Below, one piece after another: positions 12,736-26,209 of a DNA stretch of 64,000 nucleotides. Within the stretch, counting starts at the first letter, position 1, and each line of letters starts with the position of its first letter. A program made the translations under genes and the position numbers. The notes below the pieces were generated by a model that was given only the letters and a program-made list of their open reading frames with translations, searched no databases and was not told where the DNA came from. Source of the stretch: Marisa cornuarietis (taxonomy: Eukaryota > Mollusca > Gastropoda > Architaenioglossa > Ampullariidae); NCBI GenBank assembly GCA_004794655.1, contig SMMW01000033.1, positions 1,429,501-1,493,500 of the forward strand. Reading direction: 5' to 3'.

Positions 12736-13469
12736 GACATCATCCCTTGACATCTATCTGTTGTCTTCCCCTTTGGTTCTCTTCTAATCTTTGTCTTTCT
12801 TATGCAATTTGTGAACATTTGAATCAGAGATCCTATAAAAAAAACAAGCCTCTCCTTCCTCAGTTTCAGACGCAAAGTTCCTGATTTATAATTACTGTGA
12901 CATTGCTAAGCACTCCATGCACTATCGAGCAGACAAATGCGAAGGAATACCGATTAAACCTAGTCAAGTGTCTGGAGGTTAAGATTTCGCTGCTACTTTC
13001 GTTTACAAAAGTCTTTTCATGTCTATAAACTCGACAACATGGGATGAAAACAGCAAGCAACAACAGTAGACTCCCTCGAGACGTCGTCCTTCGCTTGATC
13101 AATATGTTCGCGATGTCAGAATGTAGAGGTAATGCTTTTATGTCTCTTCCATAGTCCTGTCTGCACGTTATACCCAGTGGCCTTCTATTTTTGGTGGGAA
13201 CACAGCTAGTTTATAATTACTTATATAATGTTTAACTTGGAAAGAAAATGCACGCATATATTTCCAAACCCAAGAAACGCTTTCATTCTAATCCACAACA
13301 GCACCCTCTCCCCCCCCCCCCGCCACGCTCTCTCTCTCTCTCTCGCTGTCTCATTTACATAAATTTACACAAACGCATGCGCAAGAGCAAATGCATACAA
13401 TGTTTTAAATGTTTGCATATACCAAGACTTACTGGTGTTCTTTATTTTAGGAAGACAGCGGTTACAAGC

Positions 13470-15080
13470 TTTAAAGGACAAGCCGAAAACATTTTATGAT
13501 TGGGTTTAGATCATTTTCAAATAATAATAATTCCCAAAATATGAGTACATAATAATGATTGATTAATTTTCAAAATATAAGCCTTCAAAAGTCGGCATTC
13601 TCCCCTGCCACTAGAAAAGCAAGAGAAAATTACTCTCCTATACTGAATAGCTCTCTTACGCGCCAGTAGTATATGAAACAACGAGTGTGGCTTAGTTAAA
13701 GAAACCTGTGCATGTCTATGAGTCAAATGAAGAAACATCGCTCAGGTTCTCGTGTTCAAGAAGCAATTTTTGCCCAGAAAATAAAACGGCTGATTTTGGG
13801 ATACAGCCCTACAGATTTGAACTTTATTTAGAAGCTTCGACTGAAGTTTAAAAAAAAAATTAAAAAGTATGAACCGAATTCACTCAACACACTGGTAAGT
13901 AAATCGTCTCCAGATAAAAATTAAATGGGCAATAATCACAGACATTGCATTCTACGATGTATTATTATTGATTGTCTGTTACTAAGTGGACGCATTTGAG
14001 TTAATTTTTCCTTGTGTATTATTGTTAATAAATATAAACACATTTCTAAGATAAGCTCCTATGATGTTTCTTATTTGATAGATGGTTAATTTCAAGCATT
14101 GCATTTTTATTTTATAGTTACAACTGACTGCTCGTAATGATTTTTTTACCATTAAAACTATGACAACAGTTTGCAACATGTTTATCGATGAAAAACTTAT
14201 TTCTTCCTCATTTCGCTGCATGCTAAATTTACTATTTACTTACTGATTCTCGCAAGTGTTCACGTTTCAGCTCCTCATTGGTTTATTACCCTCAATTCTT
14301 TTTTTTTTTTAGCTGTTTCGAGTTCGCATATCAATGGTTGCCTCACACTGTTAGTTGTTTTTAGCATTATGCTGGATAAAGATACGACTGATGATGGGTT
14401 TGGGACTGTCACACGATGTTACTTGTAGAACATACGGTGTAGAAACCGTCGATGTTGCATATCTGATGCTTGATCTTTAAGCTTTTTACCAGCAGTCGTA
14501 GTTGGTTTTAACAGCTCATGGTTTTGTATAGTCAGGAAGAAGATCCCTTCGTTTTACTGAAAGTCCAAAACTGGCTTGTACTGTATAAGTGACTGGATAA
14601 CAGTCGAGTTTGAAATGTTTTGAACAAATTCTTAAGTGCGGTGTGGGGACCAAGTTCGCACGGCCCGTTTGAACAAAGCAGAGATCCGATCTGTATTTAC
14701 ATATCTCTAAATAAAGTTAATCCACTGGCGTTTGTTACCGTTATCCCAAGGATTTCCGAAATGAGCACAAACTCCATCTGAGTTTCGAAAAGAACATTCA
14801 GCAGCAGCACATTGTGTTCTGGTCTGTTTTCTTTTACCGAGGATTGAATCTTTTCTCTTCGAATTCAGCTCACGCAGACGACGCTATTTTTAGAAATACT
14901 TCCTTTTTGTCACTTCCTGTTTTCTCGACAAATCCAGGTGTGCGTAAGAGAAAAATATTAATATAAAATCTCTCGTGCCTCTTTGTTATAAATATCCCCG
15001 GAATCTTTTTTGTGATACCTTATGCTCTGTTACCAGCGGTTTTTGCTGAGCAATCGGATTAGTCTTAAGTCTCTCGCTCT
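13470..15080 (+). repeat. Long inverted repeat, copy A (~1.5 kb)
   Basis: This block aligns along its length with the reverse complement of 45105-46490. Anchors shared with few changes include AAAATATGAGTACATAAT, TCAAATGAAGAAACATC, GGATAAAGATACGACTGATG, GTAGAAACCGTCGATGTTGC, TTACCGAGGATTG and TTCTCGACAAATCCAGGTGT. By eye identity is around 80% with indels; copy A carries about 150 bp near 13950-14110 that copy B lacks. No conserved reading frame: the only sizeable frame (13982-14221, minus) falls mostly in and beside that extra segment. Function unknown. Confidence 0.88.
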
Positions 15081-16010
15081 TCAATTTTGCCCCTGTTCTG
15101 CCAAATAAAAAGACTGCGCCTGAAATTTTAAAAAGACAGAAAAAAATCAAGGTGGTTTAGAAAAAGCTTGATGATGTCAACCTCGACAAAAAAACAAAAA
15201 TTAAAAATGCGCTATAAAATGTTTCACTGCAGCAGACTACACGCGATCATGCATGGGCAACAAAATCATTTTTAAAATACAGAAGCATGCTATTCTACTG
15301 TAGATGCGTTTAAATCAGTTTCGTTTTTTAGTCTTAAAAAAAATTTAGTTGACATTTGTTATCACTCTCTGTCGTCCTCGTTGTTCGCGGAGCCCTAGAC
15401 AAACAGCCTTTCAAACAGCCTGACAGAGAAGCCTTTCATCTCTTGTGAACAGAACAAAATCGGTTTGGTTTCTCATCTCTGGACAATACAGAAACTTCGC
15501 TTTGTAACGGCCACGGAGAGTTTGTAACAACACCAGCAAAACAAATCCTGAGATTAATTCTCTATGAGAATGGTTTCTGTCCCCATTGTAGGCATTACTA
15601 CCGGCCAGCCAGACACGAAGCCTGGATGTGGTAGGGGGGCTGATTGTCATGGACGGGAAGGGGTTACAATGATCTGGCACGAAGATCTACACCGTCGCTG
15701 CTGCTCTACGAAGCTGCTGGAGACGATGTAGTTTAGTGATTACGAGCCACCTAACTCCCGTCTCATTCAGTATTTGTCACGTGCTCGGCTAGCCATGAAA
15801 TGGATGCCTTTCTATTCTTGACGCTGTCTTGTATGGCTTGGGATAGATGGTGCCATCTTCTGCCAGGCTTGCTCTGTGTCGTACCCGCTGTGCACACTCA
15901 ATTAAATAATAGCTGTGTGTGGCACCCATGCGTCAAATCGTGCTCAGTAAGGGCTATTCTTGAGGGGTAAGGATGCACGCGCAAAACATATTTGGCTTTG
16001 CTTACAATAC

Positions 16011-16078
16011 TTGTGTGCGTGTGTGTGCGTGTGCGTGCGTGAGTGTGTGTGTGTGTGCTTGAGTGCGTGCGTGTGTGT
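16011..16078. repeat. Imperfect (GT/GTGC)n microsatellite
   Basis: GTGT, GTGC and GAGT tetranucleotides with interruptions, about 100 bp left of the TTAA foldback element. Confidence 0.9.
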
Positions 16079-16173
16079 TACTTTCACTACTCGCTATTCA
16101 TGCTATTCTGAGGAAGGCTGGAAGTGGTGCATTGCGGGGATGACGATTGAAGTGCCAGTATTTAAAAGTTTAC

Positions 16174-16300
16174 TTAAGACCCTTCCTACTGGACAAACGT
16201 TTATCCAAGTTTGGCAAAGTTTTTACATAGCTTTCACGTGAAACTTTGCCACACTGTGTCAAATGCTTATCTATATTTGTCCTCTTAATGAGGGTCTTAA
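16174..16300. mobile_element. Small foldback element flanked by TTAA
   Basis: The segment folds into an imperfect hairpin. Left arm CTTAAGACCC...GGACAAA...GGCAAAGTTT pairs with right arm AAACTTTGCC...TTTGTCC...GGGTCTTAAG. The arms meet around ACATAGCTTTCACGTG. If TTAA (16174-16177 and 16297-16300) is the target-site duplication, the element is 119 bp with GACCC/GGGTC ends, as for a piggyBac-type non-autonomous element. The TTAA could also be part of longer inverted ends. Confidence 0.6.
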
Positions 16301-19280
16301 GAGAGTCACTATGTGGATATCTTATGCCAGTAAATTAAGCCTTCTCCTATCAAATTTCTCACCTACAAATATTCATCTACTTCATCACTTGCGACCTGCC
16401 TGCCATGCATCAGCCTCCAATTTCACAGCAAGTAAGCAGCAATGGAAAAGTTTCGGTGTACCCAGTAGCAAGACCTATTACAGGTGATTCTAGCAACGGA
16501 CGACATTTTCCCGAAAAAGAAAAAAACAAATCAGGCGGCAAGAAAATACCTCAAAAATAGTGCCTTGAATGATTTGCATCATTGATCATAAAAGCCTGCC
16601 CTACCCGCTGAATTCATCATTAAGTTGTTCTGTGTGGTGTGGATCAATCAGCCTGCCTCTAAACACGGGAATCATTCTGCTAATGCGCTGGCTTCGATCG
16701 AGTCTGTCAGTCTTGTCAACAAATGCGGAGCATTTTTAGATGCCATATCATGACACTCTAGTTTCGGGCTGAGCCTGTTGACTAAAGGGAGGAAGGCTGG
16801 GGGCACAGCTAGCGTGACCACTTTGCTGATACGCTGATACCAGCTGAGACTTTCCACTGATCTGCTGTCAGATGAAAATATGGTTGTGCTATGGGGCTAG
16901 CAGACTGGTAGCCAGGAGGCCAGGTAAGGAGGGTGGGTTAGAGGATGTGGATGAAATAGACGGGTAGGGTGCAGGAGAACAGAAGAAACATGACGTTTCG
17001 ACTAAGCTCAACGTCGATGAACTGAGCTCAAAGGAAGAAGACCTTTTATGAAGGCTAGTAAAAGAAATGTCTAGACCAATTAACAAAGCCGGTGGAGTAA
17101 TGAGTTGGTGCGTGCTTGCGAAAGTGAGTGGTTGCTTGAGCAAGAGAGTGCAGAGAAGGGCTGTCTGGGTTTATGAAGGGTGCTGTGGTGCGAAAAAAGA
17201 TGCTACAGAAGCCTTGCAAATGGTTACTGTCAATCAGACATCCAAAACGACTGACAAAATAACTTAACAACGACGGGAAGAGATTTTTGTCGTTGTGAAA
17301 ATTTACACCCGCGAAAAGCAATGTGAGAAATGTCCCTTCAGTTTCAACGAAACAAGCTTGTTTCGTTTAGATAAATGTGGGTGTGTTTGATTGGCAATGT
17401 CACTTGGGGGCTTCGTTCGCTCAAGTCCGTGGATGTTAGCTAGAGAGACTTGCAAGAAGGAAGTGGCAGGTGTACACGACATTGTGAGGGATGAAAGGGG
17501 CGATTCACAGGGAGGGGACTAAAGGAATACTTCACGTCAATGTGCTAGCCCCATTTTGTGACAAAATAAAGGAAGAAGAAAACGTCTGAGTGAGTCCCTG
17601 AGGAGATGTGTTCTGCTCGGAGACAGGTTCTCGTCCAAAAAGTCTCAGCTGTTACTCTTTTTTGCGTTGTTGCCAGAGAGGACGGCCTGTCAGGATGACC
17701 TTGCGGACAAGCTCTTAGCTTTTTTTATCAAGTCTTTCACTTTCCTGCACCTTTTTCTATACAAACTTGAATGCTGCAAACAGTGGTTCTTATACCCGTT
17801 TCAAGCTTTCACAGGCATTTTACTGATAGGTTTATTTTAAAAATAAAATATTTAAAGTGATCTCGGTTTCCACGGGTACAGCTGATAAAAGAGCAAAAGT
17901 ATTATTTCTAAACCCTTTTAACTGGTCCGGTGGACGTGTCAAGAAGGTGCTGTGACCCTCACTGCCACATGCTTTTGCTGAAACATACACATCAAACTTT
18001 TCTTTAAATTATGAGTCATTGATCCTTTGCATAGCTGAGTAATTTTATTTTTATTTTAAACAGCTTCATCATGCAATAATATTATCAGGGCAAACATAAC
18101 TGTTTCCTGCTGAACGTTGCTGTCGTGATAACGTTCTGTTGTCACAACACTGCGATGTATGGAATTATACGCTCATCGTTTGTGTATTGTTTGAATCCTT
18201 TTTATTATTTTTTTAATATGAATTCAAAAGGAAACCGTAGATCTTTGATTACGCAAAGTTCAGTCATACTGAAGGAACGATCGTGTTTCTAGCGTTGATA
18301 TCGTTTTGACATATTTCATCACTGATTCAAAAAATATCCAGCCTCGCTTGCTCTCCAGGCCCAGTATCTTCAGTAAGCATCAGTGCTGGAGCTGGAGAAG
18401 TGAACGTTCCGTTTGTTTGTTTGGTTTTTTTCTTGCTTCGTTTATTTCGCCGTAAGCACTTAAAGCACTTTAAAGCGATGCAGCGTTGGTTGGTTGCCAT
18501 AGGTTGTGCTGATGATTGATTTGTATCGGAACCTGAACAGACGACTCAAGGATAGAGCCTCACTCTTATCTGCGACTGTTGATTAAAGCACGAGGCTTTC
18601 TCTCCTGTATCTGCTATCAGCGAAAATATCGGGATCTGGCGAACGAGCAACAGAATACCAGCAGACCGCTATTTCAGACAATTTCAGTGGCGTCAAAAAA
18701 AAATCCATCAGTATGTTTAAATTTTTGTGTAGGTTTGTCTTTTCTTTTTCTCTCTCTCTCTCTCTTTCTTTGCTTTGACAATCTTATTCACCTACCCCAC
18801 TTGGTGTTAATGAAGTTTGATGGGAAGGAAAGACGATTGTTCCTTGATTTATAACAGAAAATTTCATGAAACAGCTCATTAACCACGAACTGATTCAAAT
18901 GCCCGTTTCAAGTTTGTTTGTTTTTTGTCTGACATTATCGGGTAGCATTCTTAAAATGAGATAATTTTATTACCTCGCTTTCTTCGGATAACGTTTAATA
19001 AGAGAGCGTGCTTTTTATTATGTCCAAATCTTTTGATGGCCACTCACGATAGCACTCTCTTTGACTCCTGTTTGTCATGTTAATGTTTCATACTTTTCAT
19101 TTTGATTAAAATTTTTTATCTTGGTTTTGCATTATTTTATTATTTCTTTGTTTTGAATTCGCATTTTACTTTTTTCTTTCGTCCCTGTGGGTAATGGATA
19201 AACCTTATCTTACGTGAATGTAGCACATTTGAGGCTATACTACAAAGAAGAATAACTTCATCATTCCCTTTTTGCTACAG

Positions 19281-19597
19281 GGCAAAGACCTCAAACATGT
19301 TGCAATTCTTCTTATGTCCGGAAGACAGCAGGTTACAAATCGGATCAGAAAATGAAATACAACTTAGTTACTCTTTATGCAGTCTTCCAATTATCTTCAA
19401 CTTTCTGTTAATGCCTCGCCGAAAACTTTATCACTCCATGCCTCGCAGCGCAGTGCTTTACATTCTGCAGACGAATCAGCCTCTTGGTTGTCAGCCACAT
19501 CGCTCCTTTGCCTTCTGTTGCAACTCGTCGAGTTCTTGGTGGGTTCTTTCTGCTTCAGGCCACCGAAGTCTGGCATGGCACGCGCCACCCGATAAAG
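19281..19597 (+). other. Candidate exon of an unidentified transcript
   Basis: A strong acceptor-like stretch (TTCCCTTTTTGCTACAG) is followed by 317 bp with one open plus-strand frame, ending at a good donor (AAAG then GTAAGC). The frame encodes no domain I recognise. Nearby sequence at 19.55-19.76 kb is clearly richer in G+C than its surroundings. A minus-strand frame (19491-20030) overlaps it and is equally anonymous. It may be a non-coding exon or chance. Confidence 0.15.
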
Positions 19598-22500
19598 GTA
19601 AGCCTGCCCTCGCTGTTCGAGCACTGGACGGCACGTGCGGAGGTTTTCCGGGCGGCCCAGAGCAGACTGAGAACATCTTCCCGTCACAGGCATGAGCAGC
19701 GCCCGGGGGAGGACCGGAGCTTAGCTGGCTTGGCGACCTGCTCGCTGAAAACCGACCTCTGGACGACATTTTGGAAATAAATAACGACGAAAGTTGGTCA
19801 GACAAATGGATGTAAAGACAGCTAATATACAATACGCAGTACAGTTTTATTGTCTCCGAAGAGAAAGTTATACGAGTATGCTTCCAGAACTGTCTCTGCA
19901 AATCATAAATTGTTCTGTTCAAAGAAGCATTATAACGCGGCAGTGATTTAACATTTAATGATAATAAGTGAGAGTTTTTATAGCATAGTATCTCAGGCAA
20001 AAGCAAACTCAGTGCGTTAAGCAAGGTCACAAAAGAGTCACGAAGATGTAGGGCGAAGACTCGCGGCGATCCGGCAGCAAAGGGCGATCACTGCAGATTT
20101 AACGGTAACGACTCCAGATAATAAGGTCAGTAACATCATGAGAATATTAAGAATATATTGAGAAATCTTGAGAATATTAAGAAATGGTCTTTGAGTACAT
20201 AGGCGACCATCATGAAGAAACAATATCTACAGTTTTCCTAAACATTAGAGTAATAAATTAAAAAGTACGGTAGGCAACATCACGGATACCTCGAAGTCAG
20301 AACATCCTACTTAATAGATTTTTCAGCGTATCTGGTCTTACCAGCAGACACACGACCTGGCAGTATGCACAGGAAGATTTACTACACAAAAACTTTTTTT
20401 AACTAATATTTTTACAGATCAGAAAAATTCTTTTACGTGCAACATTGAAATTAAAAAATATCCGGAATCTTTCTCCATTCTTATATTTTGCTACACATGT
20501 CGAACAGTAAGCGCATGCTCATCCCTTCCTCGCTGTACCCATCAACGCACGCACCCACATGCACGCACTATTCCCTTCCGCTAAGCCTAGTCGGCGCCAT
20601 TCTAGAAATTGAGTAGGCCAGGCAGGTCACGTGAAGAAGATGATGGTTTAACGATAAGTTTGGTTTTAGATGACGTCAGTTCGTGATCAGATCCCGCTTT
20701 CGTGCTCACGGCAGCGAAACGTGCTACAGTTTGTAACCCCTGTATCTGACCCCGACATTCAGAATCTGGGTCTCCTAGAGTCAGAAGGAGAGGACCGCAA
20801 TTTCCTCCCCCTAGGAGTTTGAAAAACGTTATTGCTCTTCTGCATCAAACTACGAGCAATCACTTGGGTGGGGACAAACGAAGAGAAAGGAATTTCTGCT
20901 CGAGAAGGTTCTAAAACCTCCTGTGGCTTAGAGACACTGTAGATGGGAGCAGGGCGATAGAGGAAAGCACTCAAGAGGAAGGCAAAAGGGATGTAACTCA
21001 CACTTCTACTGCGCATGGCAAGTGAATTGAAGCGATGGTGGATGGTTGAGTTATCTGGTGCTGCCGAACATGGATGGAGTCATCAAAAAACAAGGAATAA
21101 AGGGAAACAACGCGAGAGTCAAACATTGGACAATGCCAGCAATGCTTGACAAGCTCCACTTAGTGAAGATGACTCGAGTGCAGTCGGGAACTGTAACTGT
21201 CAGCATACCTAATCGCACAAGACGGCGAGGGGCGGAAACACTGAAGGAATATCAAAAGAAGGAGAGACACCAAGAGAAGATTTGACGAATGAATGGGCGG
21301 GCAGACAGGGACTGAAGGATCTATGTATTCGAGTGTCCCACTGGACAAGGAAGCAAAATGGAATGTCACGAACGGACATCCTAGGAAATAGCCTTATAAA
21401 CGACTTGCTCAAAGAAAGCCTTCCATCTACCCCGACAGTACAGCTTGGTCTCAGGTACAGATATGATCAGAAGGTTCCAGAAAAGCAATGGCTCTATCGA
21501 TATTAATCGCCTATTTCTGTTTTAACGATTCGATCAAAATACGGTCTAACTGAATAGTATTGAGACTAAGTCGTGGGCTAAATCGAAAACATCATAGCAT
21601 ACCATTTAAAGGTCGAGAACTTCAGTCATAGTATAGATCTAGGTAAATGCTCATAATCCAGGAAGTCGCTGGCAATAAGACGTCTCTCATGTTTTCTGAT
21701 TAATCGATCAATCATATCGATATTGGCACAGATGTAATAGATATTTCTGTAAGCCATGGATCTTTCTAACTGCATTTCTGATCTATTATCTCCATGGCAA
21801 GCCTTCTTTTGCACTTTCTGTCGTCCCTTACAAGACATTTTCTTACGAAACGATTTTTGTCTCGTCCATTACAAAACATTCTCCTACTATATCCTTCTTC
21901 TTTTTTTGTTTTTCTTCCATTCCTTTGCCTCAATTCTCCTCTTTCTCCGTAACGTGACTCCCCCAAAGGACTTTCTTAACCGTACTTTTTAATGGTCCAA
22001 TAATTAAATAACCGTAGTTTTATTAATTGTCCAATACTTGAATATGTTTTGCCAATGTTTGCATGACGGTTAACTTTTATTAAGCTGCCCTAGTCACACA
22101 TTCATCAATTAAGAAGCACTCCCCGTGTAATCATCGGTGACTTCGCTCTCTATCAGTCCATTAGGATAATGTCTTGCTCAGGCCCTTGTCTGGCATTAAC
22201 CACTCACTCTCGAAATGCTCCGAGGGTAACTGTTTAGCCTAACATTTACTTTTAAATTCTTGAAAACCGTTGCGTGTGGGCTGTTTTCTTGTCTCTTTGG
22301 TATCCAAGATGCACAAAAAGAACCACTTTAATTATATAGTTTTATATGTGATTTATTTGTAGGAAAATTCAGCTTTCGTCTTGGAAGAAATCTTCAGAAA
22401 GTTGTCTGTGGTCTGCAGCTTTAAGTAACAATCCACCCTGTTTTGCTTTTTAAAAAACATGACTTTTTGGCCGCCTTTCAGAACAAGAGGTACACACTTT

Positions 22501-24176
22501 TTGCGGATAATTCTAAGATTTTGCATAAGAAGAAGACAAAAGGATGATGAAGATGATGACGGCCAACGCCTTGCTTTTACATTTAACTTTCCACATCAAA
22601 GAACATGTGAGCCTTTTTTTATCTACAAACCTTTTTGGTGGTGCTTAGTATTGTTTTTTTTTTATTTTTGGTGATGTGTTGTTGGAAGAGGTAAGGCGAA
22701 CTATCTGAGGCTGTTTCGTTTAATATTACGTAGCTGATCCACCGCTCACTCACTCTCCAACTGACCCTTGAACTCAATTTCTGAACCACTAATCTATCCT
22801 CTTTTTTATATACCTCACCAAACCGCAGGACCTCTCTTGAACTAATTTCCTGAACAAAGGCTGCCTACTTGTAAGACTCTTTCCCTTACAGGAAAAGGTA
22901 CTTGTCGGTAAGGAGGCCGAGTGGGTGGCAAACCCTTTTCATGTTGTAATGTAAGAACGAATAAAGGGAGCAGGGCTGTTGTACAGTTGCATGAGGGCTG
23001 TTGTCGGGTGCTCTCCCCCCGCCCACCACGTGGCTTTTACCAAAAAGTCAAGATCACCGTCTTGCAGCAGCATGTTGAGAACCGTTCTTTATCTCCACCC
23101 AGCCTCTACAACCCCTCCAGCTGTTCTTCGCTCAGCTGTAGCATCTTCCGTCCTTCTCTGGTCTCGTTGGTAACTAGGCTACCTCAGACCGATCAGTACT
23201 GTCATGTATAAATAGCCCTATTGAGCGGCCAGCCATCTGCAGACGCGGGATCAGGGCGTCTGATCAGGAAATCACTCCTCCTAATGCCGTTTTGAATACT
23301 GCTCATAGGACACTAAGTTTCCTCCTCCAGTCCTGACAGCAAAGTGAATTTGCTTTTACTGAGAAGACCAGTCCTTTCAAAGATAGTTAGTTTCCTTCAG
23401 AATTCTTCACATGAGTAACCACTCGTATTCATCCACATTGTCTCCTTCACTGCTCACTATCTTCGTGTTTTCGCACAAACATTCATTTTTTGATATTGCT
23501 CTATCTTCCATCAATTTAACGTTTTTCATTTCTGTGGGGTGTTTTTTCGAGTGAACTTTTTTTTGTTGCCGTTTCCTCATTTTGTTCTTTAGCCGTTTCA
23601 TTTTTTCGATCGATGTAATAGGCCTCTTCTTTTAAGAACTAAATGTTTTTAAATTATTTCTGCACTGTTTAAAAATTCAACTGTGTATGATTTAGTTGTT
23701 ATGCCTCTTTTCTCTTCTTTTACAGTGTTAACGGAAATCATAAATCATTCATATTTGATACCTATGAACTTTGTTCAATAAGAAGAGGTGATGCTGGCTG
23801 ACGATGTGGTTCATAAGACAAAGCAATAGGGTGCACCGACCAAAAATAACATGCTAACATCGCACTCACATCTATGAGCTCGCATCCTTTAACTTCACTC
23901 ACATTTTTATGTTTTTAAAACTGATGTCAGCATGTATTAAGGAGTTGCGCAACTGAAGTGGAACAGCGCCAGGAAATGTTTAGGACTAACGACCTTTCAA
24001 CCTACACCTTGTTTCCTTGCATGCTTGCACGATTTTGCATGTGTAATACCATTGGTTCTATTTCTTTTCAAGTGTTTACACCTACAGCTAAGCTCATGTT
24101 CATCCTCTGATTCCAACTTTTCTTGTAATACATTGGCACATATGTGATTTCGGTCAGCGATCAGCTGTGTTCTTTT

Positions 24177-24218
24177 GCGTGTGTGAGTGCGTGCGTGCGT
24201 GTGTTCGCGCGCGCGTGC
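24177..24218. repeat. Imperfect (GT)n/(GTGC)n/(CG)n microsatellite
   Basis: GTGTGTGAGTGCGTGCGTGC passing into a GCGCGCGCG run. Confidence 0.9.
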
Positions 24219-26147
24219 CTTAAAGTGCAGTTATAATAACATACGTGTCCTTGTCTTTAGAAGTGTACCTGTTTCCCGTATGTCCACGCTCGTTGTTACC
24301 ATTAATGCTTCAAGAACACGTCAGTGTTCTGTTTCCCTGAGGGTTTTGTAATTTTTGTATTTACACTTTTGGAATTTTCTTGAATGTTTTGTTTTGATTG
24401 TTATTTTAGTTTTTTTTTCTTTTTGTTTCAAATTGTGTTAACATAGACATTCGTAGATCCTTCTGAGGCAAGTTCAACGTTTTCCACTTCAGTTTGATAC
24501 CATTTTTTAAAGATGCATCTTGTACAAAAGTGCAATCAAAATTTTCCGACACTAAATATATATGTATACTTATCCACTACAATAATCGGTACATGGCCGT
24601 CTTGATGCTTGCCAGCAGTTACAGATTGCTTCTTCCCATGTTTATTTCGTACTTTGCTCCATAGCGTATTTATCAATTTCTCCTTCCTCGTGTGCACAAT
24701 TCAATATTAAATGCTAGTGCAGGAAATTTATTTTTTAAACCATTTGCGTATCGTGACCTTTAGTTTTAATGCGATCCTGCCTGGTAGTCTTAGTTGTGCA
24801 AACTCCATTGGTTTGCACAAACTCCTTGAAGAATGTTCAATATTGCCACACTCTTTGTTTATTCACGAATAATTTCTTGCACAGTGAGCGCAGGAGTTCG
24901 GTATCTCCAGAATAAAATCAGAAATTACAAACAACGCAAATGTCAGGGCTGCGATAGGATGGGGAACACACAGGTGGGGGTCCTTCAGTGCTCTCTAAGC
25001 CCTCTTTTTTATACTTAACAAAAAATCAAATCATCGAAAATCTGAGGAAGAAAAGAAAAGGTAATCAGATTAAAACAACGTCACTTCTCACGGGTTCCAG
25101 ACAAAAGTTAAATTCTCGGACTGAAGCCATACAGAAATATTTCGGGAAAGACAACTAATCAAACGTCGACATCCAGCGTATTTGTCTCATCTTTGGTTTT
25201 CTTTTTAGTTAACAGGAGAAAGGGAGATGAGAGAAAAATTGTAATATGCTCTACCTTCTTGGCTTTCTTTTCGGCGTGAATCCAATCCTTCCCCGAGAAA
25301 TGATAATTTGATCCAGCGAAATCAACGCATCCTCCCTAAAAAAAAAATTATGCCACGTTAACACTCAATGGCCTATGAGAGTTCAGAAATCTGTGCTCTG
25401 TTCCTTGACAAAGACTATTTAAAGGAAAAGCCGAGGACGGTAAGTGTGAGCTGTGATTGGCTGGGGACAGCCAAGAGATTGCAGATCTGCAAAACCTACA
25501 GGAAGGTAAGAAGGGTTTAACAGATATATGTTTGACCCTTGCCCTTGATTCTCATTGATCTCTGCCTTGTGCAGTTAAACAAAACGGGTGTCTTCTACGC
25601 GATATAGTCTTTTAGGTAATGCCAACTCAGCGAATTTCTTTCTTTATTTCTTCTTCTTTATTTCTTTTTCTTAATCTTCCTTGCTAATTAACATGCAGAG
25701 TATCTGAATTACTTCAACTTTTTCTTTTCTTTTAGCAAATTTCATTCAACTTAGTCTCCCCGTTCTGTTTTTTTCTTTATACGGTACGCAAATGTTAATT
25801 ACATGCTAACTCACTGTTAGACTGCAAATTTGAGGAAACAATCTTATTCATGTGTGATTTTTCTTCCTAAACCACTCTAAATTGTAATCTGTCTTTTCTA
25901 TTTTCTTGGAATTAGACCCTTCAGCATTTTATTCTATACTCATGAGTGGAAACATTAACTACTGAACAGAGAATGTAAATGAATAAACAGATGACATAAC
26001 AAATTATCCGGAAAATTACAGTAGATACCCAGCTTCAACATCTACAACAGCTCTCAACAAGTTTTGACGTGCAAATGATGGCAGATTATATGTAGGGACA
26101 GCCGGTGACCCGCAATGTCCCGATCAGCAATATTTCTTGTCTCCAGC

Positions 26148-26209
26148 AGGGCTCTATTAACCCCGACAGGGTCCCATTAACTTGGACAAGGCCCCATTAA
26201 CTTGTCGCA
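26148..26209. repeat. Minisatellite, 20-21-bp unit, 3 copies
   Basis: Units AGGGCTCTATTAACCCCGAC, AGGGTCCCATTAACTTGGAC(A) and AGGCCCCATTAACTTGTCGC(A) lie in tandem. Confidence 0.88.

Larger units (their letters stand above)
15081..19280. other. No gene recognised
   Basis: Contains the TTAA foldback element and a GT-rich repeat. Short anonymous frames only. Confidence 0.55.

Noticed and set aside
19491..20030. 179-aa minus-strand frame
   Set aside because: No domain, and it overlaps an equally anonymous plus-strand frame in a G+C-rich patch where stop codons are rare by composition.
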